64,000 nucleotides of DNA, from assembly GCA_963837105.1 (NCBI GenBank), contig CAWIMG010000036.1, positions 186,001 to 250,000 on the forward strand, given 5' to 3'. The notes below the pieces were generated by a model. The model was not told the origin of the DNA, did not search any database, and saw nothing but the letters and a program-made list of their open reading frames with translations. A program made the position numbers and the translations under genes. This DNA is from UBA9676 sp963837105. GTDB lineage: Bacteria > Actinomycetota > Actinomycetes > Streptosporangiales > Streptosporangiaceae. Positions within the stretch are counted from its first letter, which is position 1, and each line of letters opens with the position of its first letter. Shown here piece after piece: positions 17,244 to 25,161 of this stretch.

Positions 17244-18175
17244 GAAGGAACATTGTGAATCCGTTGAAGCCTCCGGCGAAACAACGATGGCGCCAGCCAG
17301 ACGACAAATCATCGGCTGAACCCCGTACATAACGGGTCTTGCTCTGGGCGCATCGCATTGCGCTTAGCCGACTGACTTGACACGCACCTAATCGGCAACT
17401 GCACGACCTCGCATAGGGTCGCCTTCCTCGGCCTCTCGCTTTCTGTGAAGGCAAGAGCCCGGGCTGGTGGCCCGCCGGATCCCCATGGCGGCCTGCAGCG
17501 GGACAAGCGTCCCTGCGCTAGCGCGCTGACCTGCGGTGTCACGTCTACCGAAGAAGATGTGGCAACACGCGGAGTGACCCTGGTCAGCGCCCGGGAATTT
17601 ACAGGCTCGCAATCGGTTTCCTCATCCGCTAGATCCGCCCACCAGATGGCTTGATCGCCAAGCTGCCCTGGCCGCCGTGCCTGTGCTGGTGGAGCCGCCC
17701 GAGAGCTGGGGGTGCAGTGGCAGATGCTGATCGACCAGGTGACGGCTGGGGGGACGTATGGACCTTTCTGGCTGACCAACGGCTCTCCTCCCCGGTCGTT
17801 ACGGGTGGCACATTGCAGATAACGGGGCGGCATAAGGGGCTGCAAGATCTACGCAGGCTTAGCAGCGAGCGCGGAAGCGAAAGAGGCACATGAGGACACA
17901 CCCCGGACAGATGAGGTGAAGAAAGGTAAGGCCCGATGGACGCGCGAAGACTGGGAGCGTTCAACTGGCCCCATTGAGGTGGCGGCCGGGCGGTGACGTG
18001 ATCGGCAGCCGGGCTCGGTGTCCGCGAACGTGCCCTTGCATTCCAGGCAGCAGTGGACGTGGAACCTTTGGGCGGCTTACTCACCGGCGCTGTAAAGGAC
18101 GTCTGGCCTGCCACAAGACCCTTGCCCAGCCCTGCACGGATTGGCTGGCATTAGCCGTGAGAGGGGGTGGGGTCA
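17244..18175. other. 932-bp region without a supportable gene
   Basis: Several open frames exist on both strands, but none has a ribosome site or a protein pattern I recognise. A stretch near 17850-17990 on the plus strand reads as a polar peptide (KKGKARWTREDWERSTG) but lacks a start codon and is probably a gene remnant. A short palindrome (CCCCGTACATAACGGG) is near 17320. I see no promoter or RNA gene here. Confidence 0.5.
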
Positions 18176-18481
18176 GTGACACAACCGCAGACGCACATGC
18201 CAGCGCCGCATCAGCTCCCGCGCAACGGAGCCGGTGACGCCAGCTTCGTGGTGGGCCTGCTGTCGCTCCTTCTGAGCATGTTGGCCTTTTTGGCCCTGGT
18301 GGCAATTCTTGCCGCACCGATCGGCGTCGTCCTGGGGCTGGTCGGCGTGCAGCGCCTGAGTGATCACACCGCGAACAACAAGGCCATTACCGGGATCGGG
18401 ATCGGGCTGAACCTGGCAGCCATCGTGCTCAGCTGCGTTTTTCTCGCCACCGGCTGGGGCGTCCTCGGGACTGCGTACTGA
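18176..18481 (+). CDS. DUF4190-type small membrane protein
   Basis: Small membrane protein of 101 aa. A short polar Pro/Gln/His-rich N-terminus precedes two hydrophobic segments (SFVVGLLSLLLSMLAFLALV and LNLAAIVLSCVFLATGW). They flank the family loop GLVGVQRLSDHTANNKAITG, in which the G-x-x-(A/G)-x(3)-(A/S) pattern followed by a small Gly-rich helix is typical of DUF4190. The GTG at 18176 is preferred because GAGGGGG lies eight bases upstream; a GTG at 18167 overlaps that ribosome site. Function is unknown. It stands alone, with no operon partner. Confidence 0.75.
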   Translation: MTQPQTHMPAPHQLPRNGAGDASFVVGLLSLLLSMLAFLALVAILAAPIGVVLGLVGVQRLSDHTANNKAITGIGIGLNLAAIVLSCVFLATGWGVLGTAY

Positions 18482-18539
18482 CACGAGGCGCTGTTGACGC
18501 CATGGCTAGGTCGGGCTCGCCGACACCCTGTATGACCGT

Positions 18540-18800
18540 CTACCCGCGGAGCAGCCAGGAGAGTTTCACTGTGCGGCCGTCACTGCCGCCGGGCGGCGGC
18601 GGCGGGAGATGCGGCGGCGGCTTGCGGAACTTGTCCACGACCGCCTTACCAGCAGCCTTGACGTCGTTATACACATCGTGCGCCACGGCCCCAGCCATGG
18701 CAGCCTCAATCACGGTCACCCAGCTCCGCTGGACTTCCTGTGGCGTCCGAGCGCCTGGGACATCCCGCCGCTCAACCTGTGCCAGATCATCATCACCCAT
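18540..18800 (-). CDS. Small hypothetical protein, proline-rich C-terminus
   Basis: An 86-residue frame with an acidic N-terminus (MGDDDLAQVERR), a central amphipathic stretch (MAGAVAHDVYNDVKAAGKAV) and a run of prolines (KPPPHLPPPPPGG). Amino-acid use looks like a real protein rather than a shadow frame, but there is no strong ribosome site before the ATG at 18800. I do not recognise a family. It is flanked by unrelated small genes. Confidence 0.4.
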   Translation of the reverse strand: MGDDDLAQVERRDVPGARTPQEVQRSWVTVIEAAMAGAVAHDVYNDVKAAGKAVVDKFRKPPPHLPPPPPGGSDGRTVKLSWLLRG

Positions 18801-18889
18801 GCATTAAGCCTGCCGTACCGGGCGGGATTTGCGGCGCGGCGACATCGGGCGTCCACAGATTCGTACATGTGTTCGAATGAGCCACGGAC

Positions 18890-19438
18890 GTGCGGCGCCC
18901 CGCCTGGTGGTGTTACCTGACAGCGTGCGCGAACGGGCACGAGTGGGGGCCGGGCCGGGTGCTCGTCGCGTGGCGGCTGTGCGGCTGCCCGCCAGCGGTG
19001 GCCGCTAACGGCGGCGAGTACATGGGTGCAGGTCACCAGGTGGTGTACTGCAACGCCGCCGAGGGCTGCCGGTCGGCCTGGTACAAGCCGCGGCATGAGC
19101 CGGGGACGTTACCCGCCCGCCAGCTCTCCGTGTACCTCGCTTACCTGAGTGAGATGTTGACCAGCGTGCCGTCGATCTTCACCGGTCCGGTGTTGACGGG
19201 CAGCGGGGGGAGGCACAGCGGGCCGGGGGCCTCGCCGAGCGGGTCCTTGATGGCCTTGACGGTGACGCAGAGGCTCACGCCGGATGCGGCGTCGCCGGAC
19301 CAGGTCCCGCTGGTGATGACCAGGATGATCTGCTGGCCGTTAAGAAAGCCGCTGATTGCCCCGCCCCCGCCGAGGGTGTGGTCGGCGTACATCGGGCCAT
19401 CGGCGTGGGAGCCCTGGCCGAGGTCAGCGATCGTGTAG
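18890..19438 (+). CDS. Small Cys-rich, probably zinc-binding protein (3' part doubtful)
   Basis: The first 80 or so codons look genuine: CANGHEWGPGRVLVAW, then RLCGCPPAVAANGG, then YCNAAEGCRSAWYKPRHEPG. The paired Cys and His positions suggest a zinc ribbon of a small hypothetical family that I believe is common in actinomycetes. After about position 19140 the frame stays open only because it runs antisense to a secreted-protein gene, so the natural C-terminus is probably lost. GTG at 18890 is the only start before the conserved part and lacks a clear ribosome site. A 57-bp piece of this gene (19048-19104) recurs at 19694-19750. Confidence 0.5.
   Translation: MRRPAWWCYLTACANGHEWGPGRVLVAWRLCGCPPAVAANGGEYMGAGHQVVYCNAAEGCRSAWYKPRHEPGTLPARQLSVYLAYLSEMLTSVPSIFTGPVLTGSGGRHSGPGASPSGSLMALTVTQRLTPDAASPDQVPLVMTRMICWPLRKPLIAPPPPRVWSAYIGPSAWEPWPRSAIV
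19048..19104 (+). repeat. 57-bp direct repeat, copy 1 (CNAA...WYKPRHEPG coding)
   Basis: This segment encodes CNAAEGCRSAWYKPRHEPG and is repeated at 19694-19750 with seven mismatches by eye. The last 27 bases are identical. The copies lie in the same orientation, 646 bp apart, and flank the broken secreted-protein gene. Confidence 0.8.
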
Positions 19439-19538
19439 TTGCCCACTACCGGGACGGCGCGGCCGATGCGGCTGTTGCCGGGAGCACCAGCCCCAGCAGC
19501 GGGGCGGCGGCGAGCACGGCGATGATGATTCTCTTCAT
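19141..19538 (-). pseudogene. Secreted protein with signal peptide separated from its mature domain by a frameshift
   Basis: From ATG 19538, after the strong ribosome site AAGGGGGA, the frame encodes a Sec signal peptide (MKRIIIAVLAAAPLLG, then ending ATAASAAPS) and stops after 30 codons. One base out of register, from about 19450, a second frame encodes a plausible exported domain: VVGNYTIADLGQGSHADGP, then GQQIILVITSGTWSGDA and VNTGPVKIDGTLVNISLR. Joining them needs a one-base change near 19446-19452. The mature part is about 100 residues with no family I recognise. A GTG inside (19446) has no ribosome site, so a frameshift is the simpler reading. Confidence 0.65.
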
Positions 19539-19693
19539 GATTCCCCCTTTTCCTGGCGCCCGCCTGGGGGGGACCGGCCCCACAGGCTCACCACACCACG
19601 CTTGCGGACGGTACGGGTCACTGTTAGGGGACGAAGGTCCCGTCTTGGGCTAGAAGAGCCGTCCTTGGGCGAGGATCGCGGCGATGTCCTCTG

Positions 19694-19750
19694 CTGCAAC
19701 GCGGCGCCTGGCTGCCGATCGGTCTGGTACAAGCCGCGGCATGAGCCGGG
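19694..19750 (+). repeat. 57-bp direct repeat, copy 2 (fragment of Cys-rich gene)
   Basis: This copy encodes CNAAPGCRSVWYKPRHEPG but lacks the N-terminal half of the gene found at 18890, so it is a partial duplicate. The reading frame continues with AQPEARRPLAG, which may preserve the lost natural C-terminus of the family. Confidence 0.75.
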
Positions 19751-19992
19751 AGCCCAGCCAGAAGCGCGGCGCCCACTTGCCGGATCAGTGACTTCCGGCG
19801 TGCCAAAAGTCCCTGCCAGCAAGTGGCACAGCGCGTGCACATTGGGACTGGGCAATGGCGACCTCTGGCCCGGTGACGTGCGTGTGGCGTAGCCGACCTA
19901 ACGTTCGCCCCGCAGAGAAAGCCCAGGTCAATAACTAGGCCGGATGATCTTTCCGGGTTTCGCCAGCCGTTCCGCACCCGCGCAGTGCCCGC

Positions 19993-20178
19993 TCAGGCGC
20001 GGCCGAACACCGGGTTCGGGTGAAGGTCCCAGCCCGAGATTGCCTTGCCGTCATGAGCGTCCTGCTGGTGCGCCTCCGCCCAGGCATCGATCGCAGCGCG
20101 CTGAACCATCTCCCAGTCGCCGTCCGGGAACGTCCTGGAAGCTCCGCAATCTCCGCAGGTGACTCTTCTTTCTGGCAT
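19993..20178 (-). CDS. Small CGDC-motif protein, copy A
   Basis: A 61-residue protein starting MPERRVTCGDCGASRTF, followed by PDGDWEMVQRAAIDAW and ending NPVFGRA. It is paralogous over its full length to the gene at 20258-20443, sharing CGDCGASRTFPDGDW, DAHDGK and the NP-F ending. One CxxC pair suggests half a zinc site, perhaps completed by dimerisation or by the DAHDGK histidine. The ATG at 20178 starts the conserved region exactly as in the paralogue. The family is unknown to me. Confidence 0.65.
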   Translation of the reverse strand: MPERRVTCGDCGASRTFPDGDWEMVQRAAIDAWAEAHQQDAHDGKAISGWDLHPNPVFGRA

Positions 20179-20257
20179 GGGGCACAGTATCCACCCGGCG
20201 CGGACCGCCAGGGCCAAACGATCTTGCCGTGTTTCGCCAGCCGTTTCTAGCGAGCGC

Positions 20258-20443
20258 TCAGTCGCGATCGAAGAACGGGTTCGGCTCAAGGGACCAGCTG
20301 GAGACTTCTTTCCCGTCATGCGCGTCAAGGGTGTGCTCCCGCTCCCAGGCTCTGACCGCAGGGGACTGGACTGCGTTCCAGTCGCCGTCCGGGAACGTCC
20401 TGGAGGCTCCGCAGTCTCCGCAGGTCTCCGTTCGCTCAGGCAT
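20258..20443 (-). CDS. Small CGDC-motif protein, copy B
   Basis: A 61-residue paralogue of the protein encoded at 19993-20178 in the same orientation, with 79 bp between them. It begins MPERTETCGDCGASRTF and ends EPNPFFDRD. The identical length and aligned conserved blocks mean both frames are under coding constraint. This supports real genes despite their size and argues for a tandem duplication. Its start lies only a few bases inside the adjacent IS630 boundary region (20450), so the insertion probably replaced its upstream promoter. Confidence 0.68.
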   Translation of the reverse strand: MPERTETCGDCGASRTFPDGDWNAVQSPAVRAWEREHTLDAHDGKEVSSWSLEPNPFFDRD

Positions 20444-20485
20444 GGGGCCTTAGTGGGTAGCCCCGTAAGTTCGTCGGGGGCCCTG

Positions 20486-21643
20486 TTATGCGGCGTTTGG
20501 CAGGTCGGCGGGTTCCTGGTGGCTGCTGATCTGGTCGAGGAAGCGGGCCAGGTCTTTGGCGGTGAACTTCCAGTTGAATGGCCTTGCGGTCTGGTTGTAG
20601 CGGTCGGTGAAGGCGAGCAGGGTGGCGGCGAGCTGGCCGGTGGTGGCGAAGTCGTTGGGCGATATGACCTTTTTCTGCACGATGGAGAAGAATATTTCCG
20701 CTTGGTTCAGCCAGGACGCGTGCACCGGCGTGTGGATCATGATGGTGTCCGGCCAGGCCTTGGCCAGCCGGCCGATGGCGGCCTGGCCGCGGTGGCCGGA
20801 GCCGTTGTCCACGATGACGAACACGCGCGGGGCGCTGTGATAGGGCTCTTGGCTCATGACCTGGCTCATCACGGTCATGAACGGGACGATCCCGGTGGTG
20901 GCCGGGGTGGCGGCGGCCGGCACCTGCCCGGTGTGCACGTCCAGGACGGCCAGCAGGGCCACGGCGCCGGCGCGCTCGTACTCGTGCTCGACGCGCATCG
21001 GCTGGCCGCGGGCGGGCGGGCTGGCGGGGTGGCAGCGTTTGCGGGCCTGGATGGAGGGCTTGGCGTCCACCGACAAGATCCGGTCGCCCGGCCCTAGCCG
21101 CTTGCCCTGGTAGTACCCCTGGTACAGGTCCAGGATGATGGTGGCCTTGGCTGCGAACTGGGGGTCGCGGGGGAAGATCCAGGACTGGTACTGCCAGGGC
21201 TTGATGGGGTGCTCAGCCAGGATCCGCAAGATGGAGGAGGGCGAGATCTGGGCGGCCGGGCCGGCCCTGGTGATCTCGGCGGCCAGCTCCGGGCCGGTCC
21301 ACCGGGACAGCGGTACCCCGGTGGCGGCCGGCAGCTGGCAGGCCAGCGCGACCGCCGCCGCCCGCTCCAGCGCGCTGATCCGCCGCGGCCGGCCCGTGCG
21401 GGGCAAGTCCTTGAGCCCGCCCAGGCCGCGGGCGGCGAACCGGCTCCGCCACTTGCGGGCCGTGTCCGCACTGACGCCCAGGTCCGCGGCGATGCGCGCA
21501 TTAGCCCGGCCGCGGGCGGCCGCCAGCACGATCTGCACGCGCAGCCAGTCCCGGTAGGCGGTCTTGGCCCCGCGGGCACGTTTCTTTAACGCCTTGCGCT
21601 CGGCAGCGGTCAGTGTGACCGGCGCCGCGTGCTGCAATGGCAT
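20486..21643 (-). CDS. IS630-family transposase
   Basis: DDE transposase of 385 aa. The N-terminus has a helix-turn-helix (RIAADLGVSADTARKWRSRF), a linker with GRPRRIS and then the catalytic domain. All three acidic residues are present: SVDAK, VIVDNGSGH and SWLNQAEIFF. Full length and intact motifs suggest it could be active. Its C-terminus lies close to the left inverted repeat of the 20453-23433 element. Confidence 0.9.
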   Translation of the reverse strand: MPLQHAAPVTLTAAERKALKKRARGAKTAYRDWLRVQIVLAAARGRANARIAADLGVSADTARKWRSRFAARGLGGLKDLPRTGRPRRISALERAAAVALACQLPAATGVPLSRWTGPELAAEITRAGPAAQISPSSILRILAEHPIKPWQYQSWIFPRDPQFAAKATIILDLYQGYYQGKRLGPGDRILSVDAKPSIQARKRCHPASPPARGQPMRVEHEYERAGAVALLAVLDVHTGQVPAAATPATTGIVPFMTVMSQVMSQEPYHSAPRVFVIVDNGSGHRGQAAIGRLAKAWPDTIMIHTPVHASWLNQAEIFFSIVQKKVISPNDFATTGQLAATLLAFTDRYNQTARPFNWKFTAKDLARFLDQISSHQEPADLPNAA

Positions 21644-21759
21644 GTTGCCTCCGGGTAATCACCAGATCCGTGATCCGCTCCCCGGACCGGTGATCGTAAC
21701 CGGGCACCGCGATGCCGCGCGGCACAATAAGGGCTCGTAAATGAACAACACGCGCAAGT

Positions 21760-23013
21760 TCAGGCTGCGGCGGGGTTGAGCGTGTAGTTCCAGTTTCCGT
21801 GCCAGTCATGGCGGGTGATGTGGGTCCGCTCCAGCTCGCGCATCTCCCGGTCGGTGATCTTGATTCCGCGCGGGTAGCTGGCGGTGTCGCGTTCGGCCTG
21901 GACGGTCAGCCCGGTGCGGGTGGTGGTTCCAGCGATGAGGCTGACGGCCACTTCGTGGCTGGTGAGCGGCTGCCCGGCCCAGTTTATCGAGATGTGGGAG
22001 AACAGCCGGTGCTCGATTTTGTTCCACTTGCTGGTGCCCGGCGGCATGTGCGCCACGGTGATCGCGATGCCGAGCTCGCCGGCGAGCCGGGCCAGCTCTA
22101 CCTTCCACAACCGCAGCCGGTACCCATTGGAGCCGCCGGCGTCGGCGGTGATCAGCAGTTTCCTCGCCTCCGGATAGGCCTGCTCGCCCATGGCATGCCA
22201 CCAGCGGCGGATCGTCTGCACCGCGAACGCGGCGGTGTCGCCGTCGGAGCCGACCGCCACCCAGCCGGTGTTGGCGCCGATGTCATACACCCCATAGGGC
22301 ACCGCCTTGCCCAGTTGCTTGCCGGTAAAGTCGTGGGTGTTCACCTGCTCGGGCTCACCCCTGGGCCGCCAGCTGCGGCCCTTGCTGGCATAGGGGCCGA
22401 TCAGCTCCTTCTTCTTGGCGTCCACGCTGATCACCGGCTCACCTGCCGCCATCTGGGCGGTGACCTGATCATTGATGTAGCGGAACTGGGCGTCGCGGTC
22501 CGGGTGCTGGGCGCCCTCGAGCGTCTTGGCGTTGCCCTGCAAGCTGTAGCCGAGCTCCTGTCCCAGCAGCCGCGCCACGCTGTGATGCGACACCCGATGG
22601 CCACGGCTGCGCAGCTCAGCGGCGAGGTTGCGGGTCGAACGGGTCGTCCACCGCAACCGGGTCATCGGATCCCCGCGCGTTTGCGGCTCCACCAGGCCAT
22701 CCAGCGCCTCCAGCAAGCCCGGGTCGGTCTCAGTCAGCGTCTTGCGCCCTCCGCCTTCCCGGCGCGCCCGCCCATGCAGCGGCTCCTCGCCCGCCTCCAG
22801 CTCAGCCACCCCCGCCGACACCGTCTTCCGTGAGACCCCCGAGGCGCGGGCCACCAGCTCGATCCCGCCGTGCCCCAGCCAGCGCGCCTCCGCCCCCAGT
22901 ACCAGCCGCCGCTGCCGTTCACCCAGGTGCGGCAGCAGCGCCGCGAACTTCGCCGCCAGCACCTGCTCGTCGATCTCCATGACCCGGGGCATACCACAAG
23001 CATGCCCGCTCAC
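21760..23013 (-). CDS. ISAzo13-family transposase
   Basis: Transposase of 417 aa with an N-terminal HTH-like domain (ELVARASGVSRKTVSAGVAE) and the DDE core of ISAzo13 / Rhodopirellula-type elements: VISVDAKKKELIG, ITADAGGSNGYR and KWNKIEHRLFSHI. The family-typical THDF and YGVYDIGANTGWV are also present. The reading frame is intact. The start is GTG 23013 or an internal ATG such as the one beginning MEIDEQV. It lies between the IS630 transposase and the passenger gene inside one pair of IS630-like ends. Confidence 0.88.
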   Translation of the reverse strand: MSGHACGMPRVMEIDEQVLAAKFAALLPHLGERQRRLVLGAEARWLGHGGIELVARASGVSRKTVSAGVAELEAGEEPLHGRARREGGGRKTLTETDPGLLEALDGLVEPQTRGDPMTRLRWTTRSTRNLAAELRSRGHRVSHHSVARLLGQELGYSLQGNAKTLEGAQHPDRDAQFRYINDQVTAQMAAGEPVISVDAKKKELIGPYASKGRSWRPRGEPEQVNTHDFTGKQLGKAVPYGVYDIGANTGWVAVGSDGDTAAFAVQTIRRWWHAMGEQAYPEARKLLITADAGGSNGYRLRLWKVELARLAGELGIAITVAHMPPGTSKWNKIEHRLFSHISINWAGQPLTSHEVAVSLIAGTTTRTGLTVQAERDTASYPRGIKITDREMRELERTHITRHDWHGNWNYTLNPAAA

Positions 23014-23055
23014 GAACGAAACGGGAAGGTTAATTAGCTACAGTCCCTAAGGCCC

Positions 23056-23394
23056 ATGGCCGCCATCCCCGAATCAACCCGCGACTCGATCACCGTGCGG
23101 CTGCTCGACCACGCCGAAACCCACTGGCCCCAGCTCACCAAGGTCCAGGCCACCTACCGCGGCGCCTTCGCCTACATCAGCGGCCTGCCGCCTGACGGTG
23201 AGACCATCCCGCTCTGCCGGCTCCGCTACAGCGGATCGGCCCATTCCTTCGGCTTTGCGATCTACTCCGCCGCCCACGACCGCTACCAAGACGCCGTCCT
23301 GCTCACCGGGCTCCCCGTGGGCACCCCGCAAGAAGCCCTCGACACCGCCTGCACCGTCCACCTCGCCGGGCTCGGCCACGACCCAGACCCCTGA
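23056..23394 (+). CDS. IS-associated passenger protein of unknown function
   Basis: A 112-aa protein (MAAIPESTRDSITVRLLDHA..., then YRGAFAYISGLPPDGE, CRLRYSGSAHSFGFAIYSA and a C-terminal TGLPVGTPQEALDTACTVH). It contains no transposase or DNA-binding motif that I recognise. It ends 39 bp inside the right inverted repeat, so it travels with the element. The possible ISAzo13 end lies only a few bases before its ATG, which may have removed its ribosome site. The function could be regulatory or accessory to transposition, but this is a guess. Confidence 0.65.
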   Translation: MAAIPESTRDSITVRLLDHAETHWPQLTKVQATYRGAFAYISGLPPDGETIPLCRLRYSGSAHSFGFAIYSAAHDRYQDAVLLTGLPVGTPQEALDTACTVHLAGLGHDPDP

Positions 23395-23484
23395 CCATGG
23401 CCCACCCCCCGACGAACTTACGGGGTCACCCACTTAGTATCCGCCGGCACCCGGGTTTGGCAACCGTTCCGCCAAGCCCTCCTA

Positions 23485-24617
23485 GTGTCCTGCGCCTGAA
23501 ATTCGTCAGATTAGTTTAGACTGGGCAGATGGCGAGGACCGGGCGGCCGATGGCCGCGCTTGTACTGTCGGACGCGGAACGCGAGCAGCTAACGCGGTGG
23601 GCGCGGCGGGCGAAGTCTTCGCAGGCCCTGGCGCTGCGGTCGAGGATCGTGCTGGCGTGCGCGGAGGGCACGCCGAGCCTGGAGGTCGCCGCGCGGCTCG
23701 GCGTGCACGAGGACACGGTGGGCAAGTGGCGGCGGCGGTTCCTGGCCAGGCGGCTGGACGGGCTGGCCGACGAGGACCGGCCCGGCCGCCCGCCGTCGGT
23801 CACGCTGGACCAGGTCGAAGACGTCCTGGTCGCGACGCTGGAGCAGGTCCCGGGGGATGCCACGCACTGGTCCCGGGCCTCGATGGCCAGGCACAGCGGC
23901 CTGTCAAAGTCCACGATCGGCCGGATCTGGCGCGACTTCGGCGTCAAGCCGCACCGGACGGACGGGTTCAAGCTGTCGTCTGACCCACTGTTCATCGAGA
24001 AGGCCGTGGACGTGGTTGGGCTGTATCACGACCCGCCGGAGAAGGCGGTGGTGCTGTGCGTGGATGAGAAATCGCAGATCCAGGCCCTGGACCGGTCCCA
24101 GCCGGTGCTGCCGATGATGCCCGGCATGCCCGAGCGCCGCAGCCACGACTATGCCCGGCACGGCATCACCAGCCTGTTCGCCGCCTTCAACATTGCCGAC
24201 GGCACGGTCCTCTCCGAACTGCACCGCCAGCACCGCGCCACCGAGTTCAAGAAGTTCCTGGCCTCGATCGACAAGGCCGTCCCGCCGGAACTGGATATCC
24301 ACCTGGTCTGCGGCAACTACGGCACCCACAAGACCCCCGCCATCAGGGCATGGCTCGCGCAGCACCCCCGGTTCCACATGCACTTCACGCCCACCGGCTC
24401 GTCCTGGATCAACCAGGTGGAACGCTGGTTCGGCTACCTCACCGGCCAGCTGATCCGCCGCGGCGTCCACAAGAGCGTGCAGGCCCTGGAAGCCGACATC
24501 CGCGCCTGGATCAAGATCTGGAACGACGATCCCCGGCCGTTCGTGTGGAAGAAAACCGCCGAGGAGATCCTCGACTCTCTCGCCCGATATTGCCGACGAA
24601 TTTCAGGCGCAGGACAC
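23485..24617 (+). mobile_element. IS630-type insertion sequence with perfect 22-bp or longer ends
   Basis: Reading inward, both ends give GTGTCCTGCGCCTGAAATTC followed by GTC: the left from 23485 and the reverse complement from 24617. The TA target site is duplicated (23483-23484 and 24618-24619). The element is about 1.13 kb with one gene. The transposase stop codon is the TA of the target duplication plus the following G, so the gene ends outside the element proper. Confidence 0.92.
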
Positions 24618-24620
24618 TAG
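23529..24620 (+). CDS. IS630-family transposase, second catalytic Asp replaced by Gly
   Basis: Full-length 363-aa transposase with a HTH region (LEVAARLGVHEDTVGKWRRRF), the GRPP linker and the DDE core. The first Asp is in VLCVDEKSQIQAL and the Glu in SSWINQVERWFGYL. The second motif reads HLVCGNYGTHK, where this family normally has CDNYGTHK. The codon is GGC instead of GAC, a single transition. The frame is otherwise perfect, so inactivation looks recent. The ATG at 23529 has no strong ribosome site. Confidence 0.9.
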   Translation: MARTGRPMAALVLSDAEREQLTRWARRAKSSQALALRSRIVLACAEGTPSLEVAARLGVHEDTVGKWRRRFLARRLDGLADEDRPGRPPSVTLDQVEDVLVATLEQVPGDATHWSRASMARHSGLSKSTIGRIWRDFGVKPHRTDGFKLSSDPLFIEKAVDVVGLYHDPPEKAVVLCVDEKSQIQALDRSQPVLPMMPGMPERRSHDYARHGITSLFAAFNIADGTVLSELHRQHRATEFKKFLASIDKAVPPELDIHLVCGNYGTHKTPAIRAWLAQHPRFHMHFTPTGSSWINQVERWFGYLTGQLIRRGVHKSVQALEADIRAWIKIWNDDPRPFVWKKTAEEILDSLARYCRRISGAGH

Positions 24621-24869
24621 AGGGTGCCTCGCGCTGCTGCATGCGGTGATAGTCCCCAGCCGGCCAAGCTCAAAGGGCGTCTCCGATGACTCGGCACCCA
24701 TGTCACCGGTACGGCGCCGGCAGCAAACCCTCTGAGCCGCATGCCGGGCGGCCAGCATCACCAGCCCAACCCTGCTGACCTCGCCAGGCAACTCGGGCCA
24801 GCGAACGAGAAACAGCCCGGCGTGGTTGCCACATGCGGAGAAGGGCAAGCAGCTAAAAGGAGACGCCCA

Positions 24870-25161
24870 TGACCCAGGTCCGGTCGGGCAGCTCAGCCTG
24901 CGTGAGCCTGCCCGCTGCCACGAAGTGATCCGGGCACAGTTCGGCGGGTACGAACGCTGCCACCGCAACCCCGGCCATGAGCCGCTGCCCCACCACGTGC
25001 GGGGCCGGTCCTGGTCGGGGAGCTGGTCAGCCGGGACAGCGCGCATCCAGTTCGGGGTGGGCTGCGATGACGGGTGCGTGTTCGGCGACGAAGTGTCGCG
25101 GTGGGGCGGCCCGGGTGAGGCATTCACGGCGGCGCGGTGGAAGCGGCGGCGCCCACGCTGA
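24870..25161 (+). pseudogene. Small Cys/His-rich protein, probably frameshifted
   Basis: A strong ribosome site (AAAAGGAGA, 24855-24863) precedes ATG 24870, but that frame stops after 19 codons. The adjoining frame, open to 25161, carries ARCHEVIRAQFGGYERCHRN, PGHEPLPHH and a C-terminal GDEVSRWGG. The C-H pairs suggest a small zinc-binding protein. A single-base shift near 24890-24910 would join the start to this frame. This is my interpretation; both parts are too short for certainty and I do not know the family. Confidence 0.35.

Larger units (their letters stand above)
20453..23433. mobile_element. IS630-type element (about 3 kb) carrying a second transposase and a passenger gene
   Basis: The left end reads GTGGGTAGCCCCGTAAGTTC (20453 on). 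The right end read inward from 23433 is GTGGGTGACCCCGTAAGTTC, and the match continues through GTCGGGGG. TTA flanks both ends (20450-20452 and 23434-23436), consistent with the TA target duplication of IS630. Inside lie an IS630 transposase (minus), an ISAzo13 transposase (minus) and a 112-aa gene (plus). The ISAzo13 gene may be a later insertion, with possible ends AAGGGCTCGTAA near 21730 and TTAGGGACTGTA (reverse) near 23050. Alternatively all three genes form one unit. Confidence 0.8.

Noticed and set aside
17281..17400. Palindromic region considered as a tRNA or attachment site
   Set aside because: No cloverleaf or T-loop consensus could be fitted.
17651..17893. Possible 80-aa gene on the plus strand
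   Set aside because: Starts at an ATA/ATG-poor site without a ribosome site and has no recognisable protein pattern; neighbouring frames look equally random.
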